DNA from: Bacteroidales bacterium
Lineage (GTDB): Bacteria > Bacteroidota > Bacteroidia > Bacteroidales > F082
Assembly (NCBI GenBank): GCA_015493525.1
Contig: WGCY01000053.1
Coordinates: 124,001-188,000 of the forward strand
DNA: 64,000 nucleotides
Direction of reading: 5' to 3'
Position 1 is the first letter of the stretch. Every line of letters begins with the position of its first letter. A program made the translations under genes and the position numbers. The notes below the pieces were generated by a model that did no database searches, was not told the origin of the DNA, and worked only from the letters and a program-made list of their open reading frames with translations. Positions 1-9,636 of the stretch are shown here, piece after piece.

Positions 1-1
1 A

Positions 2-769
2 AGTTTTCACGGAAGGACATCGGCAACACTTGCCGTTACGGACAATCCCAAACTTTCGTCCGCCCTGAACCGCTCTACTTTTCCGGTGGATTTTCTGGAA
101 TTAAACCGTACCGACCAGCTCAGGCAAGCGTTTGAGAAAGAGGATATTTGTGCGGTTATTGTGGAAGGGATTCAGGGTGTGGGCGGACTGGATGCCCCCT
201 CACCGGCATTTTTAAAACAACTCTCTGAGACGTGCCAGCAAAAGGGCGTTTTGCTTATACTGGATGAGATTCAAAGCGGATACGGAAGAACAGGCAAATT
301 CTTTGCCCATCAATATGCTGGTATCCAACCGGATATTATAACCATGGCCAAAGGAATGGGAAATGGTTTTCCCATGGCAGGTCTGCTGATTCATCCGAAA
401 ATAAAACCCTGGCACGGGATGTTGGGAACCACTTTTGGGGGAAATCCGCTTGCCTGTACCGCCGGTTTGGCCGTGCTTAAAGTTTTACGGCAGGATGCCG
501 TTCTCAAGAATGTTTTGGAAGTCAACAAATTTCTGATGAACAAACTGAAAGAAATAAACCAGATCAAGCAAATAAAGGGCAAAGGTTTGATGCTTGGCGT
601 GGAATTTGATTTTCCCATCCGGGAAATTCGTCAGACGTTGCTTTTTAAACATAAGATTTTTACCGGTTCGTCCGCTGATCCCAACCTGTTGCGTATCCTG
701 CCACCCCTGACCATTTCAAAAAAACAAATCGCCCTGTTTCCAGCTGCATTAAAACAGATACTATCTTGA
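2..769 (+). CDS. argD: Acetylornithine/succinylornithine aminotransferase, 5' end outside window
   Basis: Class III PLP-dependent aminotransferase that converts N-acylglutamate semialdehyde to N-acylornithine in arginine synthesis. The frame is open from base 2 with no start, so the N-terminus lies upstream of the window. The first visible residues SFHGRTSATLAVTDN are typical of ArgD, and the GTG at 86 is internal, not a start. LILDEIQSGYGRTG carries the PLP-ring aspartate, and MAKGMGNGFPM carries the Schiff-base lysine (AAA at 350-352). It is followed after 18 bp by argB, so the genes are probably one operon. The sequence does not show whether the acyl group is acetyl or succinyl; Bacteroides species are known to use succinylated intermediates. 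Confidence 0.93.
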   Translation, partial: SFHGRTSATLAVTDNPKLSSALNRSTFPVDFLELNRTDQLRQAFEKEDICAVIVEGIQGVGGLDAPSPAFLKQLSETCQQKGVLLILDEIQSGYGRTGKFFAHQYAGIQPDIITMAKGMGNGFPMAGLLIHPKIKPWHGMLGTTFGGNPLACTAGLAVLKVLRQDAVLKNVLEVNKFLMNKLKEINQIKQIKGKGLMLGVEFDFPIREIRQTLLFKHKIFTGSSADPNLLRILPPLTISKKQIALFPAALKQILS

Positions 770-787
770 CATATAAAAGAATAGGCC

Positions 788-1573
788 ATGAAATCAAAAG
801 ATAAACTGAAGGTTGTAAAAATAGGGGGGAAGCTCATTGATGACAATGCCCGACTAAAAAGAATCCTGGCTGCCTTTGCCCGCCTGGAGGGAAATAAAAT
901 CCTTGTTCATGGCGGTGGCTCCCTGGCCAGCCGCATCAGCCATTCGCTGGGAATAAAACCCCGAATGATAGATGGGAGAAGAATTACCTCTGCCCGCGAT
1001 ATGGAGGTGGTTACAATGGTATATGCCGGGCTGGTCAATAAACAAATTGTCGCCGGACTGCAAAAGGAGGGAAACAATGCCATAGGCCTGTCGGGAGCAG
1101 ATGGCAATAGCCTTGTGGCACACAAACGGCCCGTAAAAGAGGTGGATTACGGTTATGTGGGAGATATTGAAAAAGTAAATGCAAAAATGGTCAAAACATT
1201 GATAGAACTGGGATTGACACCTGTCTTCAGTGCCATTACCCATGATGCAAAAGGGCAATTGCTGAACACCAATTCCGACACCGTTGCCGCTGAAATTGCC
1301 ATGGCCATGAGCGAATATCTCGAAACGGAATTGCTCTATTGCTTTGAAAAACCAGGGGTTTTGAAAGATCCGGAAGACGAACGCTCAGTGTTGCCCTTAC
1401 TGGATTATTTCCTGTTTGAGAAGGGGAAAAAAGATGGCTTTATCCGGCAGGGAATGCTTCCCAAACTTCATACCGGGTTTCAGGCACTGAAAAAGAACGT
1501 TTCGGCGGTGAAAATTGGCAACGAAACATTGCTGGATGAGAAAACAACACTGTTTACACAATTAAAGTTATGA
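788..1573 (+). CDS. argB: N-acetylglutamate (or N-succinylglutamate) kinase
   Basis: Amino-acid kinase family enzyme, 261 residues, the second committed step of arginine synthesis: it phosphorylates the side-chain carboxyl of N-acylglutamate. The N-terminal KVVKIGGKLID is the phosphate-binding lysine/glycine motif, ILVHGGGS is the second glycine-rich loop, and NTNSDTVAAEIA near residue 160 is the ATP-site motif. The length is normal for the family. The stop overlaps the next start (ATGA at 1570-1573), which suggests translational coupling with the M20 hydrolase. There is no obvious Shine-Dalgarno site, as is usual in Bacteroidota. In Bacteroides the pathway works on succinylated intermediates; whether this enzyme prefers acetyl or succinyl cannot be read here. 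Confidence 0.92.
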   Translation: MKSKDKLKVVKIGGKLIDDNARLKRILAAFARLEGNKILVHGGGSLASRISHSLGIKPRMIDGRRITSARDMEVVTMVYAGLVNKQIVAGLQKEGNNAIGLSGADGNSLVAHKRPVKEVDYGYVGDIEKVNAKMVKTLIELGLTPVFSAITHDAKGQLLNTNSDTVAAEIAMAMSEYLETELLYCFEKPGVLKDPEDERSVLPLLDYFLFEKGKKDGFIRQGMLPKLHTGFQALKKNVSAVKIGNETLLDEKTTLFTQLKL

Positions 1574-2643
1574 CAAATCTAATGGAGACAAAAGAACTAA
1601 AAACCAAAGCTTTAGAACTACTGACAGCCTTAATCAAAACGCCTGCTTTTTCGGGAGAAGAAGAAAAGGTACGTATCATTATTCAAGAATGGCTGAACGG
1701 TTTCGGCGTAAGCTATTCCGTTACCAACAACAACATCAAGGCGCAAAATCTTTATTTTGACCCGGCCAAACCGACCATTCTGCTGAACTCGCACATGGAT
1801 ACGGTAAAACCGAACAAAGGATATACCCGCGATCCCTTTTCCCCGGAGACAGAAAACGGAAAATTATACGGACTGGGCAGTAACGATGCCGGAGGCCCGT
1901 TGGTTTCGCTACTCAGTACATTTGTCTATTTTTACCGGCATAAGAACCTGAAATACAACCTGCTCATGGCGGCTACCGCCGAAGAGGAGAGTTCGGGGCC
2001 TAATGGGCTAAACAGTCTTTTAAAGGAACTTCCTCCCGTTGATTTTGCCGTAGTGGGCGAACCGACAGGCATGCAGATGGCTGTTGCCGAAAAGGGGTTA
2101 CTGGTGATAGACGCTTACGCTCCCGGAAAGGCAGGACATGCCGCCCATGACAATACAGAAAATGCCATCTACAATGCGGTGGAGGACATTCAGGTGCTGA
2201 GAAATTACCATTTTGAGAAAATATCGCCTTTGCTTAAAGAGGTAAAAGTAACGGTTACGCAGATAGAAGCAGGGCAGCAACACAACGTGGTTCCTGCAAA
2301 TTGCCACTTTGTGATAGACGTACGGGTCAATGAGAAATATTCCAACCGGGAAGTTTTTGAAATTCTGGACAAGCAGACAAAAAGTAAATTAATCCCCCGT
2401 TCTTTCAACCTTGGTTCTTCCTCCATCCCGTTGGCCCACCCATTTGTAAAAGCAGGCGTAAAGCACGGAAGAAAAACCTATGGTTCGCCCACGTTGTCGG
2501 ACCAGTCGGTGCTTCATTTTCCTTCCCTCAAAATGGGCCCCGGCGATTCTAAAAGATCGCACAGTGCCGACGAATTTATTTATCTCGATGAGTTAAACGA
2601 AGGGATAGACCTGTTTATAAAAATTTTTGAAGAACTTCTATAA
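1570..2643 (+). CDS. argE: M20 family deacylase, acetylornithine/acetylcitrulline deacetylase-like
   Basis: Zinc-dependent M20 amidohydrolase, 357 residues, expected to remove the acyl group from N-acylornithine or N-acylcitrulline. Metal-site motifs visible are LNSHMDTVKPN (His and Asp), GSNDAGGPL (bridging Asp) and ATAEEESSG (catalytic Glu pair), then GEPTG and a distal His in KRSHSADEF. The dimerisation domain lies between about residues 175 and 285. The start chosen is the ATG overlapping the argB stop; a second in-frame ATG lies four codons downstream. Its position between argB and argH argues for an arginine role rather than the related succinyl-diaminopimelate desuccinylase (DapE), though the two families are close and the substrate is inferred from context. 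Confidence 0.87.
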   Translation: MTNLMETKELKTKALELLTALIKTPAFSGEEEKVRIIIQEWLNGFGVSYSVTNNNIKAQNLYFDPAKPTILLNSHMDTVKPNKGYTRDPFSPETENGKLYGLGSNDAGGPLVSLLSTFVYFYRHKNLKYNLLMAATAEEESSGPNGLNSLLKELPPVDFAVVGEPTGMQMAVAEKGLLVIDAYAPGKAGHAAHDNTENAIYNAVEDIQVLRNYHFEKISPLLKEVKVTVTQIEAGQQHNVVPANCHFVIDVRVNEKYSNREVFEILDKQTKSKLIPRSFNLGSSSIPLAHPFVKAGVKHGRKTYGSPTLSDQSVLHFPSLKMGPGDSKRSHSADEFIYLDELNEGIDLFIKIFEELL

Positions 2644-2653
2644 AATAAAAATT

Positions 2654-3937
2654 ATGAAACTTTGGGACAAAGGATATTCTACGGCAGAAGCGGTTGAAAA
2701 ATTTACCGTGGGCAACGACCGTTTTTGGGACATGAAACTGGCAAAATATGATGTACAGGCCAGCCTGGCCCATGCCAAAATGTTAGAAAAAACAGGCCTT
2801 TTAAGCACAAAGGAGTTCCGTGCGCTGGAAAAAGGCCTTGCAGCAATTCAAGAGACCATCGACAACGGTACTTTCACCATTGAAGAGACATTTGAGGACG
2901 TGCACAGCAAAATAGAGTTTGAACTCACCAACAGGATAGGGGAGGCCGGGAAAAAAATACACACAGCCCGCTCCCGCAACGACCAGGTATTGGTGGCCAT
3001 GCACCTGTACGTAAAAGATGAAATAAAAGCAATAAAACAGAATATTCGCTCATTGTTTGAAACCCTGTTGCACCTGAGTGAGCAGCACAAAGATGTCCTC
3101 CTGCCCGGATATACGCACATGCAGGTGGCCATGCCTTCTTCGTTCGGGCTTTGGTTTGCTGCTTATGCGGAAAGCCTGATAGATGATGTCATTTTGCTGA
3201 ATGCTGCCTCCGATATAGCAGACCAGAACCCTTTAGGTTCGGCGGCAGGCTTTGGAAGTAGTTTTCCCGTTGACAGGAGCTGCACAACCGAATTACTGGA
3301 TTTTAAAACAATGAAATACAATTCGGTAGCAGCACAGTTAAGCCGTGGAAAGTTGGAAAAAGTGGTGGCCTTTGCACTGGCCTCTGTTTCCGGAACTTTG
3401 TCCAAACTGGCCTCTGACATGGTCCTCTATCTCAGCCCGAATTTTAATTTTATCGGTTTCCCCAAAGAATTAACTACCGGATCAAGCATTATGCCACACA
3501 AGCAAAACCCGGATGTTTTGGAGCTCCTGCGGGCAAAAAGCAACAAAATACAGAGCCTGCCCAACGAGATAACCCTCCTGGTCAACAACCTCACAAGCGG
3601 TTATCATCGTGATTTTCAGCTGTTAAAAGGAAGCCTGATGGAAGCTGTTGACCAGGTTAAAGAAAACCTCCATATTTTTGATTTTATGTTGCAGAATATT
3701 CAGGTAAACAAAGATATTCTGGAGGATAAAGAAATCTACAAATACCTATACAGCGTTGAGTCGGTCAATAAGTTAGTGAAAGAAGGTGTATCTTTCAGGG
3801 AAGCTTATAAAATAGTAGGAGAGCAGATTATGGGAGGGAAGTACCATCCTGAAAAAGCACTGCGGCATACCCACGAGGGCAGTATTGGTAACTTATGCAA
3901 CGATAAAATCAGGGATAAATTTGACCATTTCTTTTAA
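2654..3937 (+). CDS. argH: Argininosuccinate lyase
   Basis: Fumarase/aspartase superfamily enzyme that splits argininosuccinate into arginine and fumarate, the last step of the pathway. 427 residues from the ATG at 2654; the frame stays open to an upstream ATG at 2627, but that would overlap argE and add a basic stretch foreign to the family. HTARSRNDQV is the conserved N-terminal active-site block, and TTGSSIMPHKQNPD is the mobile signature loop with the catalytic serine. It lies 10 bp after argE and closes the operon. The next 138 bp separate it from ndh and show no strong terminator hairpin. Confidence 0.95.
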   Translation: MKLWDKGYSTAEAVEKFTVGNDRFWDMKLAKYDVQASLAHAKMLEKTGLLSTKEFRALEKGLAAIQETIDNGTFTIEETFEDVHSKIEFELTNRIGEAGKKIHTARSRNDQVLVAMHLYVKDEIKAIKQNIRSLFETLLHLSEQHKDVLLPGYTHMQVAMPSSFGLWFAAYAESLIDDVILLNAASDIADQNPLGSAAGFGSSFPVDRSCTTELLDFKTMKYNSVAAQLSRGKLEKVVAFALASVSGTLSKLASDMVLYLSPNFNFIGFPKELTTGSSIMPHKQNPDVLELLRAKSNKIQSLPNEITLLVNNLTSGYHRDFQLLKGSLMEAVDQVKENLHIFDFMLQNIQVNKDILEDKEIYKYLYSVESVNKLVKEGVSFREAYKIVGEQIMGGKYHPEKALRHTHEGSIGNLCNDKIRDKFDHFF

Positions 3938-4075
3938 TAACAAGTCAATCTAAAACACGTACACACCTGTGTTCAAGTGTTTTATATTATTACCGAAATT
4001 ATATAAAATTTTCTTTTCATTATGTAAGGTATTTCTCCGATAATCGTCTCAATTTTGCAAGACATTTTTTAGGAT

Positions 4076-5398
4076 ATGAAGAAAGACGATGAAAATATTG
4101 AAACCGGAAAAAAAGAGAGCATCTGCCTGCCAGAATCAGCACTTCCACGGATTATCATTATAGGTGGCGGATTTGCCGGTCTCGCCATAGTGGAGAAGTT
4201 AAGAAACAAACCCGTACAGGTTGTGCTTATCGACAAGAATAATTTTTATCAGTTTCAGCCGCTGTTTTATCAGGTGGCTACCAGTGGGTTAGAACCGGAT
4301 AACATTGTTTTTCCATTCAGGAAGCAGATTGGAAGAAGCAAAAATATAGTTTTTCGTCTTGCAGAAGTTATTGAAATCAACGCCAAAGAGAATATGGTGG
4401 TTACCAACAAAGGCACCATAAATTATAATTTCCTTGTACTGGCCACCGGTACAACAACCAATTTTTTTGGTATGAAGAATTTGGAGCGAAACAGCCTCGG
4501 GATGAAAGATATTCGCGATTCGCTGAACATTCGTCACATGATGTTGCAAAATCTGGAACAGGCTGCCATTACCTGCGATGAAGATGAACGGGATGCTTTG
4601 ACGAATTTAGTCATCGTAGGAGGAGGACCGGCAGGCGTTGAAATGGCCGGTGCACTGGCAGAATTCTGTAAATATATCCTTCCCAAAGATTACCCTGAAT
4701 ATCCGGCTTCCATAATGAAGATATATCTGCTGGAAGCTGCTGACAAATTACTTTCTGCCATGTCTGAGAATGCATCCTCCAAAACTTTGACCTATTTAAA
4801 GAATCTACATGTAGATGTTATGCTTCATGAGTCTGTTACTGATTATGATGGGGAAATTGTCAGGACAAAAAGTGGACGAAAAATCTACGCAAGAAATCTA
4901 ATATGGACAGCTGGCGTGAAAGGACAAATGCCCGATGGTATTGATAAGCAGGCAATAGTGAAAGGTAACAGGTTAAAAACCAACGAGCATCTGTTGGTGG
5001 AAGGATATAAAAATGTCTTTGCTATTGGCGATCTTGCTGCGCAAATTTCCAAAGAAATGCCGAAGGGACATCCCCAGGTGGCGCAGGTTGCCATTCAGCA
5101 GGGACGATTTCTTGCGAAAGCAATTATGGAAATAATTGAGAAAAAGCCGCTCACAAATGGATTTGCCTATAAAGATAAAGGTTCGCTCGCGACCGTTGGG
5201 AAAAGAAGAGCTGTTGCGGATTTGGGGAAGCTCAAATTTAGCGGCTATACGGCCTGGCTTTTATGGTCGCTCGTTCACCTTATGTCCATTAGCGGATTTA
5301 GAAATAAATTACTTGTCGGACTGAACTGGGCTGTCAGTTATTTCAGTTATGATAAAAGTAACCGGTTGATTATAAGAAATTTTAAGCGTAAAATATAA
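4076..5398 (+). CDS. ndh: Type II NADH:quinone oxidoreductase (NDH-2)
   Basis: Non-proton-pumping NADH dehydrogenase that passes electrons to the quinone pool on the inner face of the membrane. 440 residues with two Rossmann folds: IIIIGGGFAGLA near residue 26 (FAD) and LVIVGGGPAGVEMAGAL near residue 180 (NADH), plus VFAIGDLA near the C-terminal FAD contact. The C-terminal part is hydrophobic and basic, as expected for membrane attachment. It stands alone as a transcription unit. A CAATTTTG at 4050-4057, one base from the TAnnTTTG element, is a possible promoter. A perfect hairpin follows the gene. Its electrons could feed the cbb3 oxidase encoded at 41-47 kb. Confidence 0.92.
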   Translation: MKKDDENIETGKKESICLPESALPRIIIIGGGFAGLAIVEKLRNKPVQVVLIDKNNFYQFQPLFYQVATSGLEPDNIVFPFRKQIGRSKNIVFRLAEVIEINAKENMVVTNKGTINYNFLVLATGTTTNFFGMKNLERNSLGMKDIRDSLNIRHMMLQNLEQAAITCDEDERDALTNLVIVGGGPAGVEMAGALAEFCKYILPKDYPEYPASIMKIYLLEAADKLLSAMSENASSKTLTYLKNLHVDVMLHESVTDYDGEIVRTKSGRKIYARNLIWTAGVKGQMPDGIDKQAIVKGNRLKTNEHLLVEGYKNVFAIGDLAAQISKEMPKGHPQVAQVAIQQGRFLAKAIMEIIEKKPLTNGFAYKDKGSLATVGKRRAVADLGKLKFSGYTAWLLWSLVHLMSISGFRNKLLVGLNWAVSYFSYDKSNRLIIRNFKRKI

Positions 5399-5490
5399 GT
5401 TATTTCTGGTCATCTGGTTGTCAGCGTAATATTGCAAATTCATCATTGGCAATTGTCCTATAATATATATTATGTTAAATAGATATTCAA

Positions 5491-5525
5491 AAATAAAAGG
5501 GAAGATAAATCATTCCCTTTTATTT
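5491..5525. terminator. Bidirectional rho-independent terminator (ndh / TPR gene)
   Basis: Perfect 13-bp inverted repeat AAATAAAAGGGAA (5491-5503) and TTCCCTTTTATTT (5513-5525) with a 9-nt loop. A/T runs on each outer side make it usable on both strands. It sits between the 3' ends of the convergent ndh and TPR genes. Confidence 0.85.
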
Positions 5526-5535
5526 TATCCTATTC

Positions 5536-6687
5536 TTATTTTTTCAGTTTGTCCATAAGTTCCTTCAGCTTATCGTTCATTTTCAAACGGGCGTAAGCTT
5601 CTTTCAGCCCTTTAATGGTCGGCTGGTCATTAGGGTTCAGTGCCAGGGCCTTCTCTAACCATGGAATAGATTTTTGCAAATTGGCATTGGCATCTTTTTC
5701 CAGGGCGGCATACTCTTTGGATTTGCTCAATGGAAGATCGTTGGCTTTCTTTTGAATTTTGGCAGCTTTGTTCACATAGATGGCACCAATATTATAATAA
5801 GCTTCGAAAAAATCAGGTTTGACTTTGAGGGCAGCTTTGTAAAACATCTCGGCACTATCCGATTTTCCCATGTCGTCGTAACTTTTCCCGATAAGGAAAT
5901 TGAAATTGGCGTTTGCCGGATTGTCCGGTTTCTGGGCAATGGCTTCTTCCAGGCTGTTAATCAGATGGTGGGCCTGGCCACGTTCCAAATACAATTGTGC
6001 CTGTTCGAGAAGCAGGCTCAGGTTATTCGGGAACCTTGAGCGTCCCAGTTTAATGGCTGATTCGGCACCGGCAGTATCGCCCAATTGTTGCAGGGCACGG
6101 TTGTAATAAATAAAAATCTTGGGATCATTAAAATGAACATCCACACATTTTTTCAGGTACTCGGAAGCTACTTTAGGCTCTTTTCCCAGCACACCGGTGA
6201 TGCCGATATTGAAAGCAGCAGTCGTATCGAACGAACCTAACTCCTGAGAGACCTGGAAAGCATCCTTAAAATATTCGATGGCTTTGTCATAGTTTTTAAC
6301 TTTGAAAACATCAGCACCTTTGGCGTAGAATACGGCAGATAATTTTTTGATGTATTCATTGGCTTCTTTGGTTACTTTTTTCTTCATATCCAACGATTTG
6401 GCCTTTTTCAGCCCCATAAAAGCCTTGGAAGCTGCCAGCGTATCGAGTTTCCTAAACTGCGGTAATGGTGAGGAAGCGATATCGTAATAAATTTCGCCAT
6501 AATACAACCAGGTTTTCGGGTCATTTTTGGTTTTGTCGTTCTGTACGGCCTTGTCAATGGCTGTTTTTGCATTCTCAAGCTGGCCCTTTTGTTTGTACAT
6601 GTAGGCACTTGTCCGGTTACTTTTTTGTGCAAAGCCCGCTGCGATAAAAAGCAGGCTCATAGAAATTGATAAGATTAACTTTTTCAT
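5536..6687 (-). CDS. Exported tetratricopeptide-repeat protein
   Basis: 383 residues starting MKKLILSISMSLLFIAAGFAQ, a clear signal peptide with cleavage near residue 20, so the protein is periplasmic or surface-associated. The rest is TPR: repeat-like helices with A-x-Y and N-x-G patterns recur, for example NYDKAIEYFKDAF, and ALKVKPDFFEAYYNIGAIY near residue 295. TPR proteins scaffold protein-protein contacts; no enzymatic motif is seen. It lies 90 bp downstream of gyrA on the same strand, a gene order I recall as common in Bacteroidota. It has its own candidate promoter element (CAAAGATA on the plus strand at 6710-6717, reading TATCTTTG on minus). Confidence 0.8.
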   Translation of the reverse strand: MKKLILSISMSLLFIAAGFAQKSNRTSAYMYKQKGQLENAKTAIDKAVQNDKTKNDPKTWLYYGEIYYDIASSPLPQFRKLDTLAASKAFMGLKKAKSLDMKKKVTKEANEYIKKLSAVFYAKGADVFKVKNYDKAIEYFKDAFQVSQELGSFDTTAAFNIGITGVLGKEPKVASEYLKKCVDVHFNDPKIFIYYNRALQQLGDTAGAESAIKLGRSRFPNNLSLLLEQAQLYLERGQAHHLINSLEEAIAQKPDNPANANFNFLIGKSYDDMGKSDSAEMFYKAALKVKPDFFEAYYNIGAIYVNKAAKIQKKANDLPLSKSKEYAALEKDANANLQKSIPWLEKALALNPNDQPTIKGLKEAYARLKMNDKLKELMDKLKK

Positions 6688-6777
6688 ATTTAATAAATTT
6701 TTGTGTGTGCAAAGATATAATTTACAATAATTATACCGTTCATTTCATTTATTTATCAAGGCTCTAAATTATTTTGG

Positions 6778-9336
6778 TCATTCAACATGCTCCGGTTCAT
6801 CATTCGGGGAAGTTGGTTCAGGGTTTTCTGCCTCTGTGGATGGGGCATCTCCTTCTTCCTGTCCCTCGTGGTTGCTTCCCAAAGGTTCAAAAAACTCCAC
6901 TTTGGCAACGGCAGCTATTTCGTCGTCATCTTTCAGGTTAATGAGCTTCACTCCCTGCGTGGCACGTCCCATAACCCGGAGGCTTTCCACAGGAATACGA
7001 ATGGCAATACCTGACTTATTGATAATCATAAGGTCATCATCATCCTTAACATTTTTAATGGCAATCAGGTTTCCGGTCTTTTCCGTAATATTCAGTGTCT
7101 TCACCCCTTTACCGCCCCGGTTGGTAACGCGGTAATCTTCTAATTTAGAACGTTTTCCATATCCTTTTTCAGAAACGACCAAGATGTCATATAAATCATC
7201 TTCCACGCAAACCATTCCAACAACTTCATCGTTTTCAGAAGCAAGCCTGATACCCCTTACGCCGGCGGCAGTACGCCCCATGGCACGCACTTTACTTTCG
7301 TTAAAACGGATAGCCCTGCCCGATTTGAGCGCAAGCAACACTTCGTTGCTGCCATTCGTCAGACGGGCGGCCAGCAATTCATCGCCTTCGTGGATAGTAA
7401 TGGCGTTGATGCCATTGGTACGCGGACGCGAGTAAGCTTCGAGTGAGGTTTTCTTTATGGTTCCGTGTTTGGTTGCCAGGACAATGAAATTATTTTGAAT
7501 ATATTCTTCGTCTTTTAAATCTTTAATATTAATGTATGCTTTGACTGAATCGTCGGGACTAAGTTGGATAATGTTCTGAATAGCCCTGCCTTTGGTGGCT
7601 TTGGCCCCTTCGGGAATCTCAAAAACACGCAACCAGTAAACTTTTCCCTGCTCGGTAAAGAAAAGCATATAATTGTGGTTGGTGGCTACAAAGAGATGCT
7701 CCAGGAAATCCTCATCGCGGGTTGTGCTGCCGCGTGAGCCACGGCCTCCCCTGCCCTGCACATGATATTCCGTCAAAGGTGTACGCTTAATGTATCCCAT
7801 GTGTGAAATGGTAATCACCACCGGTTCATCGGGGATAACATCTTCCATACGGATATCTTCTGCCGTGTACACTATCTCCGAACGCCGCTCGTCGCCATAT
7901 TTTTCCTTGATGTACAACAATTCGTCTTTGATAATCTTCATCCGGATATTCACATCGGCAAGTATCTCTTTCAGCTCGGCAACCAGCTTCATCAACGCAT
8001 CATAATCGGCTTTTAGTTTATCCCTTTCCAATCCCGTCAGTTTCTGCAAACGCATATCAAGGATTGCCTTAGCCTGGACATCCGACAGTTCAAAACGCTT
8101 TATCAATCCCTGTTTGGCTTCATCCGGCGTTTTGGATGCCCGGATAAGGGCAATTACCTCATCAATATTATCCAGGGCAATAATCAGTCCCTCAAGTATA
8201 TGTGCTTTGCGCTCGGCTTCTTTAAGGTTATAACGTGTACGCCTGATAACCACTTCGTGGCGATGGTTCACATAATGGACAATCAGCCCTTTCAGGTTGA
8301 GGGCCTCAGGCCGTCCGTTGACCAAAGCAATGTTGTTCACGCTGAAAGAGCTTTGCAAGGCAGTCATTTTGTATAACTTATTGATGACGATGCTGGCCAG
8401 GGCATCCCGTTTCAGGTCATAGACAATGCGCATGCCATTACGGTCCGACTCATCGTTCAGGTCGGCAATACCATCAATTTTTTTCTCGTTAATCAGGTCA
8501 GCCGTTTTTTTAATCATGTCGGCCTTGTTTACCTGGTAAGGCAATTCCGTAACAATGATCCTTTCGCGGCCGCTTTTTGTCTCTTCAATATTTACCTTGC
8601 CCCGGATAACCACACGTCCCCGGCCTGTCTCGAAAGCAGATTTCACCCCTTCGTAACCGTAAATAATACCCCCTGTGGGGAAATCGGGAGCTTTGATAAA
8701 ATTCATCAACTCACTAATTGTGATGTCGTTATTATCAATATAAGCAATGATTCCATCCACAATCTCCGACAAATTGTGCGGGGCCATGTTGGTGGCCATT
8801 CCCACAGCAATTCCGGAAGCACCATTTACCAGCAGGTTCGGGATTAGGGCTGGCAAGACGGTAGGTTCGTTAATGGTATCATCAAAGTTCAACTGATGGT
8901 CTACCGTGTCTTTGTCCAAATCGGACAGCATCTCTTCTGCAATCTTCCGCAACCGGGCTTCCGTATAACGCATGGCAGCCGGGCTGTCACCGTCAATGGA
9001 GCCAAAGTTTCCCTGTCCATCGACCAACGGATAGCGCAACGACCACTCCTGTGCCATACGCACCATGGTGTCGTAAACAGAACTGTCGCCATGGGGATGA
9101 AACTTACCCAGCACCTCCCCTACTATTCTGGCCGATTTTTTATAGGGCCTGTTTGAGAATACGCCCAGCTCATACATGCCAAACAAAACGCGGCGATGAA
9201 CCGGTTTCAGCCCATCACGTACATCCGGCAGGGCACGGGCAACAATCACCGACATCGAGTAATCGATGTAGGCCGATTTCATTTGATTTTCTATGTTTAC
9301 TTTTACGATCCTTTCACCGTCATGAACACTCTCCAT
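6778..9336 (-). CDS. gyrA: DNA gyrase subunit A
   Basis: Cleaving and rejoining subunit of DNA gyrase, 852 residues. The winged-helix/tower domain includes the quinolone-determining segment [16 protein letters not shown] with Ser85 and Asp89 (equivalent to E. coli Ser83 and Asp87), both in the unsubstituted state. The catalytic tyrosine is Tyr124 in [10 protein letters not shown]. The C-terminal beta-pinwheel opens with a GyrA-box QGRGGRG, against QRRGGKG in E. coli, which supports gyrase rather than topoisomerase IV. The acidic tail is rich in Glu, Pro and Asn. Divergent from clpC, with 300 bp between them. Confidence 0.96.
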   Translation of the reverse strand: MESVHDGERIVKVNIENQMKSAYIDYSMSVIVARALPDVRDGLKPVHRRVLFGMYELGVFSNRPYKKSARIVGEVLGKFHPHGDSSVYDTMVRMAQEWSLRYPLVDGQGNFGSIDGDSPAAMRYTEARLRKIAEEMLSDLDKDTVDHQLNFDDTINEPTVLPALIPNLLVNGASGIAVGMATNMAPHNLSEIVDGIIAYIDNNDITISELMNFIKAPDFPTGGIIYGYEGVKSAFETGRGRVVIRGKVNIEETKSGRERIIVTELPYQVNKADMIKKTADLINEKKIDGIADLNDESDRNGMRIVYDLKRDALASIVINKLYKMTALQSSFSVNNIALVNGRPEALNLKGLIVHYVNHRHEVVIRRTRYNLKEAERKAHILEGLIIALDNIDEVIALIRASKTPDEAKQGLIKRFELSDVQAKAILDMRLQKLTGLERDKLKADYDALMKLVAELKEILADVNIRMKIIKDELLYIKEKYGDERRSEIVYTAEDIRMEDVIPDEPVVITISHMGYIKRTPLTEYHVQGRGGRGSRGSTTRDEDFLEHLFVATNHNYMLFFTEQGKVYWLRVFEIPEGAKATKGRAIQNIIQLSPDDSVKAYINIKDLKDEEYIQNNFIVLATKHGTIKKTSLEAYSRPRTNGINAITIHEGDELLAARLTNGSNEVLLALKSGRAIRFNESKVRAMGRTAAGVRGIRLASENDEVVGMVCVEDDLYDILVVSEKGYGKRSKLEDYRVTNRGGKGVKTLNITEKTGNLIAIKNVKDDDDLMIINKSGIAIRIPVESLRVMGRATQGVKLINLKDDDEIAAVAKVEFFEPLGSNHEGQEEGDAPSTEAENPEPTSPNDEPEHVE

Positions 9337-9380
9337 GTATCGAATCCTTTTTCATTAATAATTGAAAAAATTATAGCTTG

Positions 9381-9388
9381 CAAAAGTA
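9381..9388 (-). promoter_or_regulatory. Candidate gyrA promoter -7 element
   Basis: Reads TACTTTTG on the minus strand, a full match to the Bacteroidota TAnnTTTG element, about 45 nt upstream of the gyrA start. I see no good TTTG partner at -33. Confidence 0.5.
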
Positions 9389-9590
9389 ATTATTTATGCC
9401 GGTTATAAAAAGAAATCAGCGTATTAAATTACACTTTGTGTTAACAACCCGCTGTTAATAATTCTATCGGTTTTTTTGTCCCATCGGACAAAGTCATTTT
9501 ATATTTGTTTTTGAAATACAATTCGTATTTTTAACGAAATGTTTTTGGTAAAAACAAGAAAAAAGATGAGCAATCGGCCAATAACATGAC

Positions 9591-9618
9591 TTTGGTAAAG
9601 GGCTTATGTGTAATTTTG
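9591..9618 (+). promoter_or_regulatory. Candidate clpC promoter
   Basis: TTTG at 9591-9594 and TAATTTTG at 9611-9618, separated by 16 nt, slightly shorter than the usual spacing. The predicted start of transcription lies a few bases further on, leaving a short leader before the ATG at 9637. The rest of the 300-bp gyrA-clpC gap (9337-9633) holds only the gyrA element and AT-rich sequence. Confidence 0.55.
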
Positions 9619-9636
9619 CATAAAATTTAAAAATTG

